A stretch of DNA of 64,000 nucleotides, from NCBI GenBank assembly GCA_008360975.2, contig CM039211.1, positions 74,691,663 to 74,755,662 on the forward strand, written 5' to 3'. Source of the DNA: Lichenostomus cassidix. Taxonomy: Eukaryota; Chordata; Aves; Passeriformes; Meliphagidae. A model generated the notes under the pieces. The model did no database searches, had not been told where the DNA came from, and was given only the letters and a program-made list of their open reading frames with translations. Both the position numbers and the translations under genes were made by a program. The stretch's first letter is position 1, and every line of letters begins with the position of its first letter. Of the stretch, positions 1 to 12,268 are shown in pieces.

Positions 1-926
1 GCACAGGCATTCCCGGGGGAAGGCTGGGCAGGATTCGGACTGGAACCAGGTGGGATCCCAAAAATGCACGGGCAGGTGTGACCCCAGTGGGATCCAGACA
101 GGATCCAGGCGGGACCCGGGTGGAATCCCGGCCGCCCCCGGTGGGACCTCATCCGCCCGGTTTCCCTGAGTCACTCCCAGCCCGGAGCCCCGCGTTCCTG
201 CTGATGCAGCGCCGGGGTCACTAAATGCTTTGTTGAACGCCTGCCCGCGTGTGCCTAAGTGCTTTCAGCCTGGGTGGCTGCTGAATCGGGTTTCCTGGGA
301 CAATTATTTTGAACATAAGTACCCAAAGTCTGCTCGAGTCCTTTTTCTAAGTGCTTACGTTATTTTGTTTTTAAAACCTGGCATTGCTTCCTCATCCCTG
401 TGGTCAGAGCGGTCCCAGAGATGTACTTATTTTAATTATATTTGGAAAAATGCTTGCTGGGCACAACGGGCACGTCTCTCCTCCTGACTCTAAAACGTGC
501 AGTGTTTTGTCTACGGGGTCACAACCCATCAGGAATATTTGGGAATTCAGTCCCAAGCCTCAGCGGGAAACAATGGGAATTATCCTGATGTGCCCATAAG
601 GAGTGTGTGTTGTTACCTCCTCTGTTTGCTGCTGTTCCCAGTGCAGGACCAGGCTTAGTTAAGCCAGGCTTGGCAAGGCTGGCAGCTGCCCCTGGAATGG
701 GGAAATTGCCAGTTCCCAGATTATTATTCACTCTTCACCTAGTTAAACCACCAGGAATTTACTAAAAGCTTCAGAACTTAAGCTCATCATCTCTTTTAAC
801 AGTTTATTAAGTTTTAAAACCATCCCACCAGCTGCATTAGATATTTCCTGTGCCAATTGCTTCACCTCCTTCCCAAGGAAAGTGGAGAGATCCCAGAGTG
901 AAGAGTTGTGTCCCTGGCACTGCAGT
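1..926. other. Intergenic, no gene seen
   Basis: The first 180 bases are rich in GGGATCC and GGTGGGA-like words, a degenerate short tandem repeat. The rest is unique sequence without convincing exons or RNA genes. Confidence 0.6.
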
Positions 927-1358
927 GGCACCACAGGGATGCATGGCACTGCAGGGATTCACGGCACCACAGAGATTCACGGCACTGAAGGGATTCATGG
1001 CACCACAGGGATTCATGGCACCACAGAGATTCACGGCACTGAAGGGATTCACGGCACTGAAGGGATGCATGGCACTGAAGGGATTCACGGCACTGAAGGG
1101 ATGCATGGCACTGAAGGGATTCACGGCACTGAAGGGATTCATGGCACCACAGAGATTCACGGCACTGAAGGGATGCATGGCACTGAAGGGATTCACGGCA
1201 CTGAAGGGATGCATGGCACTGCAGGGGTTCATGGCACCACAGGGATTCATGGCACCACAGGGATTCATGGCACCACAGAGATTCACGGCACTGAAGGGAT
1301 TCATGGCACCACAGGGATTCATGGCATTGCAGGGATTTGTGGCACTGCAGGGATCCAT
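927..1358. repeat. 18-bp minisatellite, 24 units in perfect register
   Basis: Units such as GGCACTGAAGGGATTCAC and GGCACCACAGGGATTCAT repeat with no length change across 432 bp. Because 18 is a multiple of three, several frames on both strands stay open (the longest about 237 codons). These are treated as by-products, not genes. Confidence 0.97.
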
Positions 1359-4300
1359 GGCACTGCCACTCACCCAAGCTGCTGCTGTGGCCCCCAGTGG
1401 GTTGGCACAAGGCCGGATCCCTCGGGATGTGTCTGCCTGTCTGTCAGCAAGGACAGCCAACCCCACTGTGGAAAATCCTAATGAAAGGGCTAAAGCTGGG
1501 AAGAATATGGAGCGATTAGTGGTGTGCATGCAGCTGAGCTTCCTGCAGATTACTTGTCTTTAGACCTAATCCTCTGCACTGGAAAAAATCCCAAATCTCT
1601 TCATTTTTTTATGGAGTGATTATCATAGGCTGTGGAATGATTGTGTAAAAATTAATCCTGGGGGACGAGATCAGGTTTGGAGCAGCAGCGTGGTGCTGGC
1701 CAGGAGCTGGTAAACAAACCTTTCCTGGAGTGAGGGAATTAAACTCCAGTGGGCTGAGGGGGCTTTACCCAGTGCTCCAGCCGGGATGCCCACACAGGTC
1801 CCAAAAGGCTTTCAGAGCTCCAGGTGCTCCTCCCTCCTCAGGGTTTGGGTTCAAAAAGGTGCTCAAGCCCCACAGCAGGAGCCAAGCCCATCCCGCTGCC
1901 AAGTGTGATGGATCTGTAACTATTCTGAAGCCACCCATGAATATTGCATGTGGATCCACTTATCAGAGCCTCCCCTGTGCTGCTGCCTGGATCTGGGTTG
2001 ATGTTGAGCTGTCAGGAAATGCAAGGCAGGGAGGAATATTTGGGGATCAGCCCTTTCAGTGCCAGACCCTAGGGTGTGGGGGAGAGGCAGGGAGTGAGCC
2101 GGGGAGGCTCTTGGCTGGTTTAAATCCTCCTCCTCCCCACAGTGCTTGATCCCTGGAGGGAGAGGTGACAGTGATTGGAGCCTTGCTGCCAATCTCTGCC
2201 ATGTTTCCAACGCCTAAAAGCAGAGCCAGGGCGCCCAGGACCTGCTGGGTGGCAAAGCCCTGCTGGAATGCACAGGGGACAAGCAAGGTCTGAACTGCCC
2301 CTGGAAAAGCCACCCCGAGAGGGAGCTCTGCAGTGATTACCTCAGTCAGGAGTTGGAGATGAGGCCTGGGTTAATTTTATGCATTAATCAACAAGAGAGG
2401 GAACATTTTATTTTTACTGGACGTCCCTCCCTTTTACACCGCACGGCTCCATTGATTTCATTAGGATCTGCCAGGCAGCAAGGAGAGCGGAACTTGGCCC
2501 CCTTAATTAAGACAACTGTTGCTAAAGGCAGAATGATGGAAAATAATTAACCCTGTGAAAAAAACCCACACGATGCTGAGAAGGAGAAATACATAATTTA
2601 GGAATCAGGAGGCCATTATGCAATATTAATTGCAGACAGCATGTCTGAACAGCACGACACACCGTGAGTCGTGGAGCTGCTGGAGAGACAAATCTGGCTC
2701 TTGATGTTCAACCAAGAGCCCCAAACTTGCATCTCTGCAATAAATGTCCTCCCCGCCAGGGCCTGGGTGCATTCTGGGGGCTCAGGAGAGCTGGTAGCAC
2801 AGGGAGCTGCTTCCTCCACTCCCAGAGCTCCACAAATATGCCACTCTTGCTGCTGGAGGCTCCACCAATTCCATTAATTAAAGTTCTAACTGTGCTAAGG
2901 GAGCTTTGACCTCCTAGGAGGACCCTTGCCCTTCTTGGCCAAGAAAATTGGATTATTTCTCCTAGTGCTGATTGGGAGAGCCTTCTCTGCTGCTAAAGTA
3001 TTCTCCCCATTTCCTAATCAAATGACTTAAAAAGGCCAAACACAAAACTTCCAACAGCAATGGCAAACACACTCATTTAGTGAAACAGACACAAGAAATG
3101 GGAATTCTGTGGGCAATTTCTGGGGAAGGCTATAAATGGATGCACAGGGAAGGTCCACATGTCCCTGCTGACGATTTAGGGGTAAATACTAGTCTGTGAA
3201 GCTCCTTTTTAACACCAAAGCATTGCTCAGGAAGCAGAGAAATGTCCTGGAGATTAGGATGTTGGTCACCCCCAGGCTGGGATAGCAGCTGGAACAGCTG
3301 GATCGTTTCAGGATGAGGACATTGCCACAGCTGCATTTTATTTCACCAGAGGTAAACTTTTTTACCCCACTGATCCCAGTATTTTGTACTCAAAGGCGGC
3401 TCCATAATCATGGCAGGGAAAGATGGTGGTGAAAAATCAATTAATGCTCATTTCCTGTATAACTGTCATTAGTGGCAAAGCTGATCAGACCCATCTTGTT
3501 TAACTCTTGGCAGGAGAATATGATTTTCCAGGGATCCCAGTTGCCTCCTGCTTGCAGGGGAATGGTGGAGCTTGTGGGTAGTGCATACAAACCAGCAAGA
3601 AAATTTTGTTTGGCTCCAGATCTCACCCCTGTTTACAAAACTAAGTATTTTTCTTTATCTCTGTTATTTTGATACTTTCCATTTTTCATTCAACCTTCTC
3701 CTTCCAGGTCATCCTCCTTGGTCCTCACTGCAGAACAGACCCCCCCAAGCCCCCTCCTCTGCCCTTCAGTCTCCTCTCCTCACGCACTCAATCAAGGAAT
3801 TATTTCCTAACTGACTGTAATTTTATTTTGGAGCCCTCGCTAATGAGCTCTTTGTGTAATGCATCATAAATTACTTACAGCAAGATTTTTCTTTTACTTA
3901 GAATGGGTAAAAAATCAGCGTTGCCCACACCACACTGGATTTTTCCAGCCGAAGCTCAGCTATGCTCAAGCCCTAATTTTGCAGATAAACAGCTTCTATT
4001 TCATTAAATGAGCTCTGCGCAGAATGTTTGTCTTAGTTATTTCCAGAAAATTAATTCATAGGGTTTAATCTGTTTAGCATCTGATTAATGGGATTTTTAA
4101 TCACCCATAATAATGATAATAAAAGGCTTAAAGTAATAACCGAGGCAAAGGTGTGTATTTGTCTTTGCTCTCGGCATCGTCCTGACAGCCATCAGTGCTG
4201 CACAATAACTCCAGATATTTGGCATCGTTCCTCTCAGAGCTATTGATCAGGTGGGAAAAGCAGTCCGAGTTGGACTCCACCTCATTTAACAATGTTGTAA

Positions 4301-5100
4301 AAGCACCTGTTGGCAGAGAGGGAGCTTGGGAAGCAGCAAGGGACGCTCCTGATGCATCCAAACCACTCCTTCCCGGGACGTGAATGTCATTAAACCCCTA
4401 TCTCTGATAATGAAACACCTGCTGCGTGGCACCTAAAACCAGATTTGTTACCTGGCATGCTGCAGGGCACAACAGGGATGAGATGGGAGTGTGGATTTAG
4501 TGACTGTGCTGTGGAAAAAACGTTTAGCTCTACAGTGTTTCATGGTGGTGTCTGAATTTTGTTTTTTATCCAAGTGCCACATTCCTCCCAGCTACCCCCT
4601 GGGTCCCACAGAGCTGCACAGAGCAAACACAACTCCTTTCGGGATTTATCCCCAACTCCTTCCTGTGCTGCTGCAGAACTGCTGCTGTCCTGCCTGGGAT
4701 AACCTTTACCTTTTTGAGGGGAAAAACTCCATTTTCTGCCTGGCAGAGCTCTGGAGCTGAGTGGTTTTGGCTCTGGCAGGTGAGCAGGAGGTCAGGGAGG
4801 AGGCACAGGCTGCAGCACTTCCCAGGCAGGGATCAATAGCCAGCCAGCCAGCTCCAAACAGGGAGGAACACGGACAGACACGTGCTGGGAGAGGCCAAAG
4901 CCATCCTCTGCCTCTCCCCGGGCTCATTCCCTCTCCCCGGGCTCATTCCCTCTCCCCGGCTGAAATTGGAAAGAAACGGATCGATCTGTGACTCTTTTCG
5001 GGGCGAGGGGAAATTGCGGAATGAAGATGACTTGAAAGAATGAGATGGATGGGAGTAACTGGAGCTCATCCTCCACGGGGGAGGAAAATGCAGCACAAAT
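1359..5100. other. Intergenic, possible conserved non-coding sequence
   Basis: No exon with supporting splice sites and recognisable protein was found. AT-rich stretches with TTAATTA and TAAT core motifs around 2,370-2,680 and 3,780-4,140 resemble developmental enhancer sequence, but nothing is diagnostic. Near 4,914-4,961 a 19-bp unit (CTCTCCCCGGGCTCATTCC) repeats about 2.5 times. Confidence 0.4.
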
Positions 5101-5109
5101 GATGATGTT

Positions 5110-5235
5110 AGCCATCCATCCATCCATCCATTGGTCAGTCAGGGGTTTTATCCTGAGGTCCATCGTGGAAGGGTTGGAGTATGGGGTCAGTTCACCAGCT
5201 GGGCTTTAAGGTCCCTTCCAAACCAGGCCACTCTG
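5110..5235 (+). mobile_element. CATC microsatellite and CR1-like 3' end
   Basis: A short run of CCAT units (about 5,112-5,131) precedes CTTTAAGGTCCCTTCCAAAC and ACTCTGGGATTCTGTGG. These match the usual 3' terminus of avian CR1 LINEs in plus orientation. Confidence 0.5.
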
Positions 5236-5861
5236 GGATTCTGTGGTTTGCCACACCTGGAAATCCTCCTTCAGCACCGGAGGCAAAGCCCAGGGGTGAA
5301 GCAAACCCTCTCTCCCTTTCCCCTGCTTTTTTCCATGAGAATTCCCTCCTGCCCACCAAGCCAGGTGTGAATATTCCTAACAGAGATGCCCAGCTGTGCA
5401 CAGATGTGTCTCCCTGTCACCATTTCCCTCTCCACAGTTCTCAGAGGGGCATGTTGGGCAATGTTCCCTGTGGGGTTCCCTGTGGGAGTAAAACTCCAAT
5501 TCCTGGGGCTCCTGAGGTGGGGAGGATGAGCTCTCCGTGGCAGAGCAGTTATAAATTCCCAGCACAGCAGGTTCTGGGCTGATTGCCTTTCCTGACGGAG
5601 TCCCTCTGTAAATGAGGCTTTTCACAGATGACAGATAGAGCTGCTTCTCTGCAGCATAAATCCTGGAGGCCCCAAGTGCCGCCACAGCCTGTTTAACAGC
5701 CCTGCTCCCCCAGCCCCGAGCGCAGCTCCTGGGATGACACAGCGCTCCGGGGGCAATTCCTCATCAATTAGCCCTGTCGGCACCGCTGAGCCGGGAACTG
5801 ACCCTGCCCCGGGATAAACCTCGGGAATAAACCTCCTCCGAGCATGGCCTGATGCCCTGGG

Positions 5862-6045
5862 GCAGGAATCAGCACAGGGATCAGGAACCAGGAATCAGCA
5901 CAGGGATCAGGAATCAGCACAGGGATCAAGAACACACAACAAACCACAACACACAACCCACAAACAACAACAAAAAAACACACAACAATCAGCACAGGGA
6001 TGTCCCGGCGCAGGAATCAGCACAGGAATCAGGAATCACGAATCA
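5862..6045. repeat. Degenerate tandem repeat of AATCAGCACAGGGATCAGG
   Basis: Five or more units of about 18-19 bp flank an A/C-rich insert of CACAACAA-like words (5,930-5,990). Confidence 0.8.
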
Positions 6046-6113
6046 GCAGGAATGCTCCATGGAGAAACTCAAAGTTTCCAAAGGAAGACAAACATTGAGG
6101 CGACCCCCCCAAC

Positions 6114-6179
6114 AATCCTGTCCCTTTTCCAAGGCAATCCTGTCCCTTTCCCAAGGCAATCCTGTCCCTTTTCCAAGGC
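6114..6179. repeat. 22-bp tandem repeat, three units
   Basis: AATCCTGTCCCTTTTCCAAG-GC occurs at 6,114, 6,136 and 6,158 with one base difference. Confidence 0.95.
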
Positions 6180-6229
6180 AGTGGCTCCACTGGTGAGCCA
6201 TTGGCATTCGGACCGAGGCAGGAGCCGCA

Positions 6230-6545
6230 GCCCGGTGCTCATTACTCCACTCCCAGATGAACAGTAAGTCTCTGGAACAGTACTTACAGCCTGTAATAAT
6301 ATTACTGCTCGCTCTGCTACATGGTCCCTCAGTCATTTTTTCAATTAAAAAAGGCCCAATGCTCTATTAACCTTTTGCCTGCTCCTCCATCCTTCATCCG
6401 CCGGCGGCGGCGATTGCAGCCGTGTGGTAAAGAAGGCATAGATTACTGTAAAGCAGCACCGAGCCCTCTGTCATGGCCACGATGAAGTGTCATTTGTTCA
6501 TTTAAAAATATGAGCCGGTTTATCAAATTCCCCACCTCTGAACTG
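6230..6545. promoter_or_regulatory. Candidate conserved non-coding element
   Basis: Unique sequence with TTTTTTCAATTAAAAAAGG, a CGCCGGCGGCGGCG core and AT-rich factor-like words such as TTCATTTAAAAATATGAG. It differs from the repeat-laden flanks. Conservation itself is not visible from one sequence. Confidence 0.3.
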
Positions 6546-8030
6546 GCGCTGGAATCTCTTTGTTACCCGGGCGGGAGGCAGGCAGAGCGAAGCCAGCTGG
6601 GCTGGAGAGCTGGGAGTTGGGGTTGGCAGAGCTCCTGACCTCCCTGCTGCCACAGACAGGTGTGCTCTGCCCCCAAATCCTGGCAGCTCGGGGAAATATC
6701 AGAAATAAATACAACTATTTTCATGTATTTGATGGCAGGGAGGAGCTGCAGTTCCCAGCTGTGGCAGTGTGTCCCATCCCACCTGGAAACCCAGAAACAC
6801 CAGGTTTCGTTTTATTCCCATTTATTTCTCATTTGTTGCACTTATTCCTCTCTCAAGCCACCAGCCCCTGGCTGTAGCTGCAGGGACTTGTTAGACAAGA
6901 GCCCGGGATGCTCCAGTTGGATTTCCAGGATCCACAAATAGCAGTGTACAACACGTTATTTGCTAGAAATTACCTGAAGCTCAGCCTTTGGAGCTCAGTG
7001 TGCAGTGCAGAAAAGAGACTCTGCTCCAATCAATATCCTCTCCACGCTCCCTGCCTGTCCACTGGCCATTATTTCGCTGGGTTTATTTTGCTTACAGTCC
7101 CAGCTGCATCAATAGAAGTGTTCCAAGTGGTTGGGAGGTGGGTTTGGAGGTCTAACCCTCTCCCCGGCAAGGTTGCAGGTGCTGGAAAAAGATATCTGAA
7201 AACTGCTTCAGAAAGGCCCAGCAAAATGCCTGTTTGTCCCAGCAGTGGAGAGAGCAAAGGAGCAGAGGGTTTGCAGCATCACCTGCAGTTTGGGCAGCGT
7301 CCATCCCCTGCCAAGGATGTGGGAAATGGCTCGGATTAGCTGGGAGTCAAACCAGTCAGTGTAAATGGGGACATAACTCCATATGAATATTGTTACAGAG
7401 CCTTTATCCTACACTGATTCACAGATTGCTCATTTACCAAAGGCCTCGGAATTTCACTCATTAATGCCACTTTGGCTTTTGCAGGTAATTTCCATGGCTA
7501 TCTTCCTTCCTCCCCCCAGCTCCCAGCATCCTCTTGAGCCCCGAGTACCACACTATCTCCCCTCTGCCTCCCCCACATTTACCCAGAGTTTCCATTATTC
7601 CATTTCCCCACACCAGCTTTTTAGGCCTTGCGTTCCATTATTGGAGGATAAACACCTAAAAGCTGGATGTTTTTCAGAGCTGGATCTGCTCCTCCACTCT
7701 CTCCTGCTCCTCCTACTGCTGATCCAGATGTCCCTCCTGTCTCTGGGACAGCCTGGCAGATCTTTTCCCTCTTCCCATGTTGATTGCCCTCCTTCCCCCT
7801 CTTGGCCCCCAGATTTATTATCCTACAGCGATTGTGTTGAATTGCATTTGAAATCAATTAGCACAGGTACTCGGAGATGAATGTCTGCGCTCAGAAAAAA
7901 GGTGATGAAAACATACCATTTAAATAGAAATCAATTTCCCTTTCATGTATTTCTTCCTAGCTGCTGCCCGAAATTAATAGTTTTTAGATATTTGCGCTCG
8001 GAGAGGAGAGGCTCCCCTCATAAAGCACTT
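6546..8030. other. Intergenic, no gene seen
   Basis: Open frames here lack splice support and family resemblance. Some pyrimidine-rich stretches (7,500-7,810) have no clear element identity. Confidence 0.5.
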
Positions 8031-8069
8031 CCCTCTCCTCCTCCTCCTCCTCCTCCTCCTCCTCCTCCC
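8031..8069. repeat. CTC trinucleotide microsatellite
   Basis: About eleven CTC units in a row. The minus-strand frame through it is a meaningless arginine run. Confidence 0.95.
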
Positions 8070-9960
8070 AGGATCTCTCCAGGGCTGAGCTGGGTGACTC
8101 CACACCTCCTGCCCTTCCAGCTGCTCCACTAGGATGTCCCCAAAACTCTGTCCCACTAAAATGTCACAACTTTCCCAAACAGTGCATGAGACAGGCAGAA
8201 AGAAGGAAAAAATGGCATTTTTTTGGCTAAACTTTCCTGGAAAGTTGTGACCAAAGGATCCCCCGAAGAAGGAATTTTCCCTGGGCTAAAGCAGCTCTCG
8301 GAAAGCAGGGGATGACCTTTGACAGGGTGCCCCAAAACTGACCTGTCCCCCCATCCCTGCCTCTTAATGCCAAGCCTCTTCCCAACCTGCTTGTCCCCAG
8401 GGAGCAGCGCTTTAATGCCATAATCATTTCATTTATTATATTCTTGAGGCTACACACTCTAATCCCCAAATTTAGGCAAGCATCTGTCCTCCTCGTTTCC
8501 CACAAGGCACCAAATTATTGCTACGCCCTGATCCCTTCGATCTGGTTTCCTATCGGTGCCATTATTAATCTCCTCCTCCAATCATTTTTCCTTGCCATCT
8601 GTTTTCCAGCAGGGGAAGAACCCTGAACCCCCCTGGCTCTAATCCTGGAGGATCCCAAACCACTCCCTTGACCTCCTCGTGTCCCAGATGGAGCTGCTGT
8701 GGAAATAGGGCAGCAGGAAAGCTGAGGTGCTGAGCTGCTGGGCTCTCGTGGGGAAATCTGAATGAGGTGAGTATTTTTAGGAAACGGAGGGAGTTTTCTG
8801 GTGAAGTGTCCTGGAGAGGCTGTGAGGCTCTAGAAGCAGCTCAGAAGGGCTAAAGGACACCTTGCACTCCATGCCCTCATTTGCACCTTTCATTTTTAGA
8901 CATTTTTTAACTACACCCATGATTTCTCTGACAGAAATCAGGTTTTCAGCTCAGTCCCTGCTCGCACAGGTTGGGAATAAAAACTGTTCACATCCTCTGT
9001 GTTTCTGGTCTCCAGGTATTGATCGCTGTCTCCATTTTCCCCACTCTCGCCTTGATTCCTGCCACTGCCTATTTTTGGTTGATGCTTCCTGCCAGCAGAT
9101 CCTTCTGGAGCTTTTCTCAGGCTCCTGCTTTGCCTCCCACCAGCACTGCAGCATCTCCAGCCCTTCCCAGGCCCTCCTGCCTGCCTCCCAGCCCTGCTCT
9201 GTGCCCGTGGAGTGGCTTTGGGAGGTCGGCCTGGGCTTTGTAATTACAGCACATGTTCATTTTTCATTCTGAGATCTGATTCACCTTCCAGCTGACCCCT
9301 CCGTGCTGCTAGGATTTGTATCCCCCTTTTATTTTTAGGTCTAGACATTTGCAGAAAGTATGGATTTTCACCTTTCTCCCGGACTGGCAATCCCTCTGTG
9401 TGGCTAGGACTGCAAATCCGAGTTATTAAACCTTTATATATCCATGACACCATGCTGGAGGTTTATTTTGGGCACTCAGCCAGGTTCTGTTTGGGTGTAA
9501 ATCCAGTGTGGGGTACCCAAATCCCTGCCCTCCTGCGCTCGATCCATTTTGCTGCGATCTATTTGATTCCCCAATTTTTCCCTCCCTGAGTTATTTGTTC
9601 TTCACTCCAGCCGAGCTCAGGCTGGCAGGCTCAGAAATCAATTCAGTGCTGGAGTTTCAGTCTCACAAGAGCCGTGTGGGGACGGCTGCCACCTTGCCGG
9701 GATGGTTGGTGACAGAAGATAAATCGCCACGGATTTTTTGCCAACGTGCCATATTTCAAACTCATAATCAGCCCAGCATCACCCTCGGCTTCCTTCAGCA
9801 TCTCCTGGTGATTTATGGCCCCAGGGAACGACACCAATTGGACATTTCTAATCCTCTCTTGTATAATTTCTCTTTGCTGCATTTCCTTAATTACCCTCTT
9901 TCTGACCTTCCCTTTCCTTCCTCACCCCTCCTTCCAGCTCTGGGATGCTGGAACATGGAA
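8070..9960. other. Intergenic, no gene seen
   Basis: No exon, RNA gene or clear repeat recognised. A pyrimidine-rich stretch around 9,000-9,200 is not distinctive. Confidence 0.5.
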
Positions 9961-9962
9961 GG

Positions 9963-10110
9963 CATGGAAGAATCATGGAATCTCCAGGGCTGGAAAAGTC
10001 CTGCAAGTCCATTGAGACCAAATGTTCCCCCAGCACTGCCAAGGCCACCACTGCCCCATGTCCCCAAGTGCCACATCTTTAGATCCCTCCAGGGCTGGGG
10101 ACTTCACTCT
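9963..10110 (-). mobile_element. CR1-like LINE 3' fragment
   Basis: On the plus strand the stretch starts AGAATCATGGAATCTCCAGG and continues with words on sharing blame between caused phrases of the reverse CR1 3' end, such as GGCTGGAAAAGTCCTGCAAG and CCACTGCCCCATGTCCCC. Confidence 0.6.
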
Positions 10111-11850
10111 GTGGGGCACAGGGAAAGCACAACACTTAACTTTCAGGAATCACTGGGATATCTTCTTCATAATTAATAAATGGGCAACGTTCCTGCAGCT
10201 AATCAATAAAGTTGTTAGAAGGAATTGATCGCGGGGGGGAACTCTTTTTGTGGGTACGATTTTTCACCTCTGCGGAACAAAGGGCTCCCCGGGGTGCTCT
10301 CACCGCGCCCAACCCAACAGCCAGCAAGGGAGAGACAATTAATTAATTAATTCGTTAATACCCCATGAGAGAGCGACACCCCGGAGAGCCGGGAGTTTAT
10401 AGGGTGATAATTGGCAGCAAAAAACCCTGGGACTGAGGCTTGGCATTAAAGGATTTACCTTGGGAGAGGAAAATTTAGAGTTTGCTCGGGGTTTTTAATT
10501 TGTTTGGGTTTTCTTAAGTGGTTTGTTTAGCACTTGGAGAAGTTGTTTGGCTCCTGCCGTGCTTGGGTCCCAAACAAATCAATTTCAGGGGCCTGGGAAA
10601 AGCAGGGACACCCTGGCAATGCTGCCCCGGCCAGGGCAGAGGGTGGATTTGATCACCCAGGGAAGCCATGAGGCAGTTTTTTCCCTTTTTGCCTCCCTTT
10701 TCCAGGGCAGGGAGAACTCCCAGGCTCTGCAGGGACCAGGGATGGGACACTGATCAAATCAAGGCGATTTTTGCTGGCTTTTTCTGCCTCAAATAGCAGA
10801 TCCCAAACCACGGACACATCCAGGATGTCCCTGGAGCAGCAGCGAGGCTTCCCGCGCAGCTGGTTATTGCTTGTAATTAACTCCAGCGAGCAAATCTCCT
10901 CTAAATCAATCACGGCTTGGCTAATAAATAAATCTTGGCTCAAGCACTACCTGCAGAATGTGTCTCTGATTTGCCACTTCCTTGTGTTGAACTGGGGATC
11001 ATGGATTGCCGGCAGGAGGGACACCGGCATCCGAATGGGATGCATTATTTAAAACTTGAGGGATAATAAAACTTTGGAGGATGCTGCCCCATTAGCTCCG
11101 TGTCCCCACCGACATTTAGGAGCTGCGTTAATGATTTTATATTCCCTGCTGGCTCCCCACTCATTTTTCTTTGTCTTTTTGTCATTTTAACGGGGAAGAG
11201 GGACAATTTTGTGGCCCCTTGGAGCAGAGCACCCAGCCCTGGTTTGACTCAGCTCCTCTGGACCCCTCAATTCAGCATCACACCTTTGTGATGTAATTTG
11301 CTAATTCCAGGGGCACGTGCCTTAATCTAATGACAAATTCCAGGAATCTGCCCCTCCCTGTGCCCTCCTGGGATGAGCCAGGGAGGCTGTGCTGGGTCTG
11401 ACAGGCAGAGCAGGGAGGATCCTGGGGGGTCTCAGATGAAACTGGCTAGAATTCCCTCATTAGCTCGTTAATTCACTAATTGTGGGGTATTTGTCAAACG
11501 CAGAGAATTGCCTAGGAAATGGATGAAAAGGAGGGAGCAGCCCAGCCAGCAGCAGCGACATCCAACGGGAGGTGGCACTTGGTACCCAAACCCATGGATC
11601 TGCTGCTATCTTTCCTCCCAGGCAGGGATGCTGGCAGTGCCATCCTCCAAATTGCCTTGCCTGGGCTGCCGGATGCTCCTGGAGGGATAAATCCTTGTTT
11701 TCCCCATCCAGGGAATGCCAGGGCTCGGCTGGCACAGGGCGGGAGGGCAGAGAGCCGTTGGAAGGCTCTGTCCCCCCTCCGAACAATGCAGCCTCGGCTC
11801 ATATATTTTTCATCCCAGCCAAGGGTACAGTGTCAGCCGATGACCTTTGT
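10111..11850. other. Intergenic, no gene seen
   Basis: Includes an AATT tetranucleotide run at 10,339-10,351. No gene-like feature is supported. Confidence 0.5.
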
Positions 11851-12190
11851 CACACCCCAGCGCTTTCTGCGATGTAAATTAGGGCCTTTTTTCCCCCCCA
11901 TCTGGACAGATAAGACGGACTCTGCCTTGCCCGTCTTGCAAGCCGATATTTATTGTGAGCCCACCGCTCCTCTCAGCAGGTGGACAAAGATAATACTGTC
12001 ATTATGTGCTCAGAAAATGCTTTGTAAAATTTGGTAAAGTCCGCGAGATAACATCTGCCTCGAGCACCGGCTCGGCTGTAAACAGGGGCTTGAAAAAAAA
12101 TAGCACCCACTGCTTCTCCCCGGGAATATCGATTTTTTTGGCGCTGGAAAGGGTCAAATTCAAATCGGCGGCACAAAGAGCTCCCGCTTT
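11850..12190. promoter_or_regulatory. Candidate conserved non-coding element
   Basis: Unique, balanced-composition sequence containing ACAGATAAG and AAAGATAATA (GATA-like words), CAGGTGG (E-box-like) and AAACAGGGGCTTG. It stands out from flanking simple repeats. Confidence 0.3.
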
Positions 12191-12213
12191 TCACAAAGAA
12201 CAAAGTGCTGCGG

Positions 12214-12268
12214 CGGGGACAGGGACAGGGACAGCGACAGGGACAGGGACAGCGACAGGGACAGGGCT
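12214..12268. repeat. GGGACA hexanucleotide repeat
   Basis: About nine units of GGGACA with occasional GCGACA variants, inside a GC-rich stretch (12,190-12,420). Confidence 0.95.

Noticed and set aside
837..1563. Four overlapping open frames of 180-237 codons on both strands
   Set aside because: All come from the 18-bp minisatellite, whose length is a multiple of three. No splice sites or family resemblance support a gene.
5930..5990. A/C-rich stretch as a retroposon tail
   Set aside because: No SINE or LINE body precedes it, and it is embedded in a local tandem repeat.
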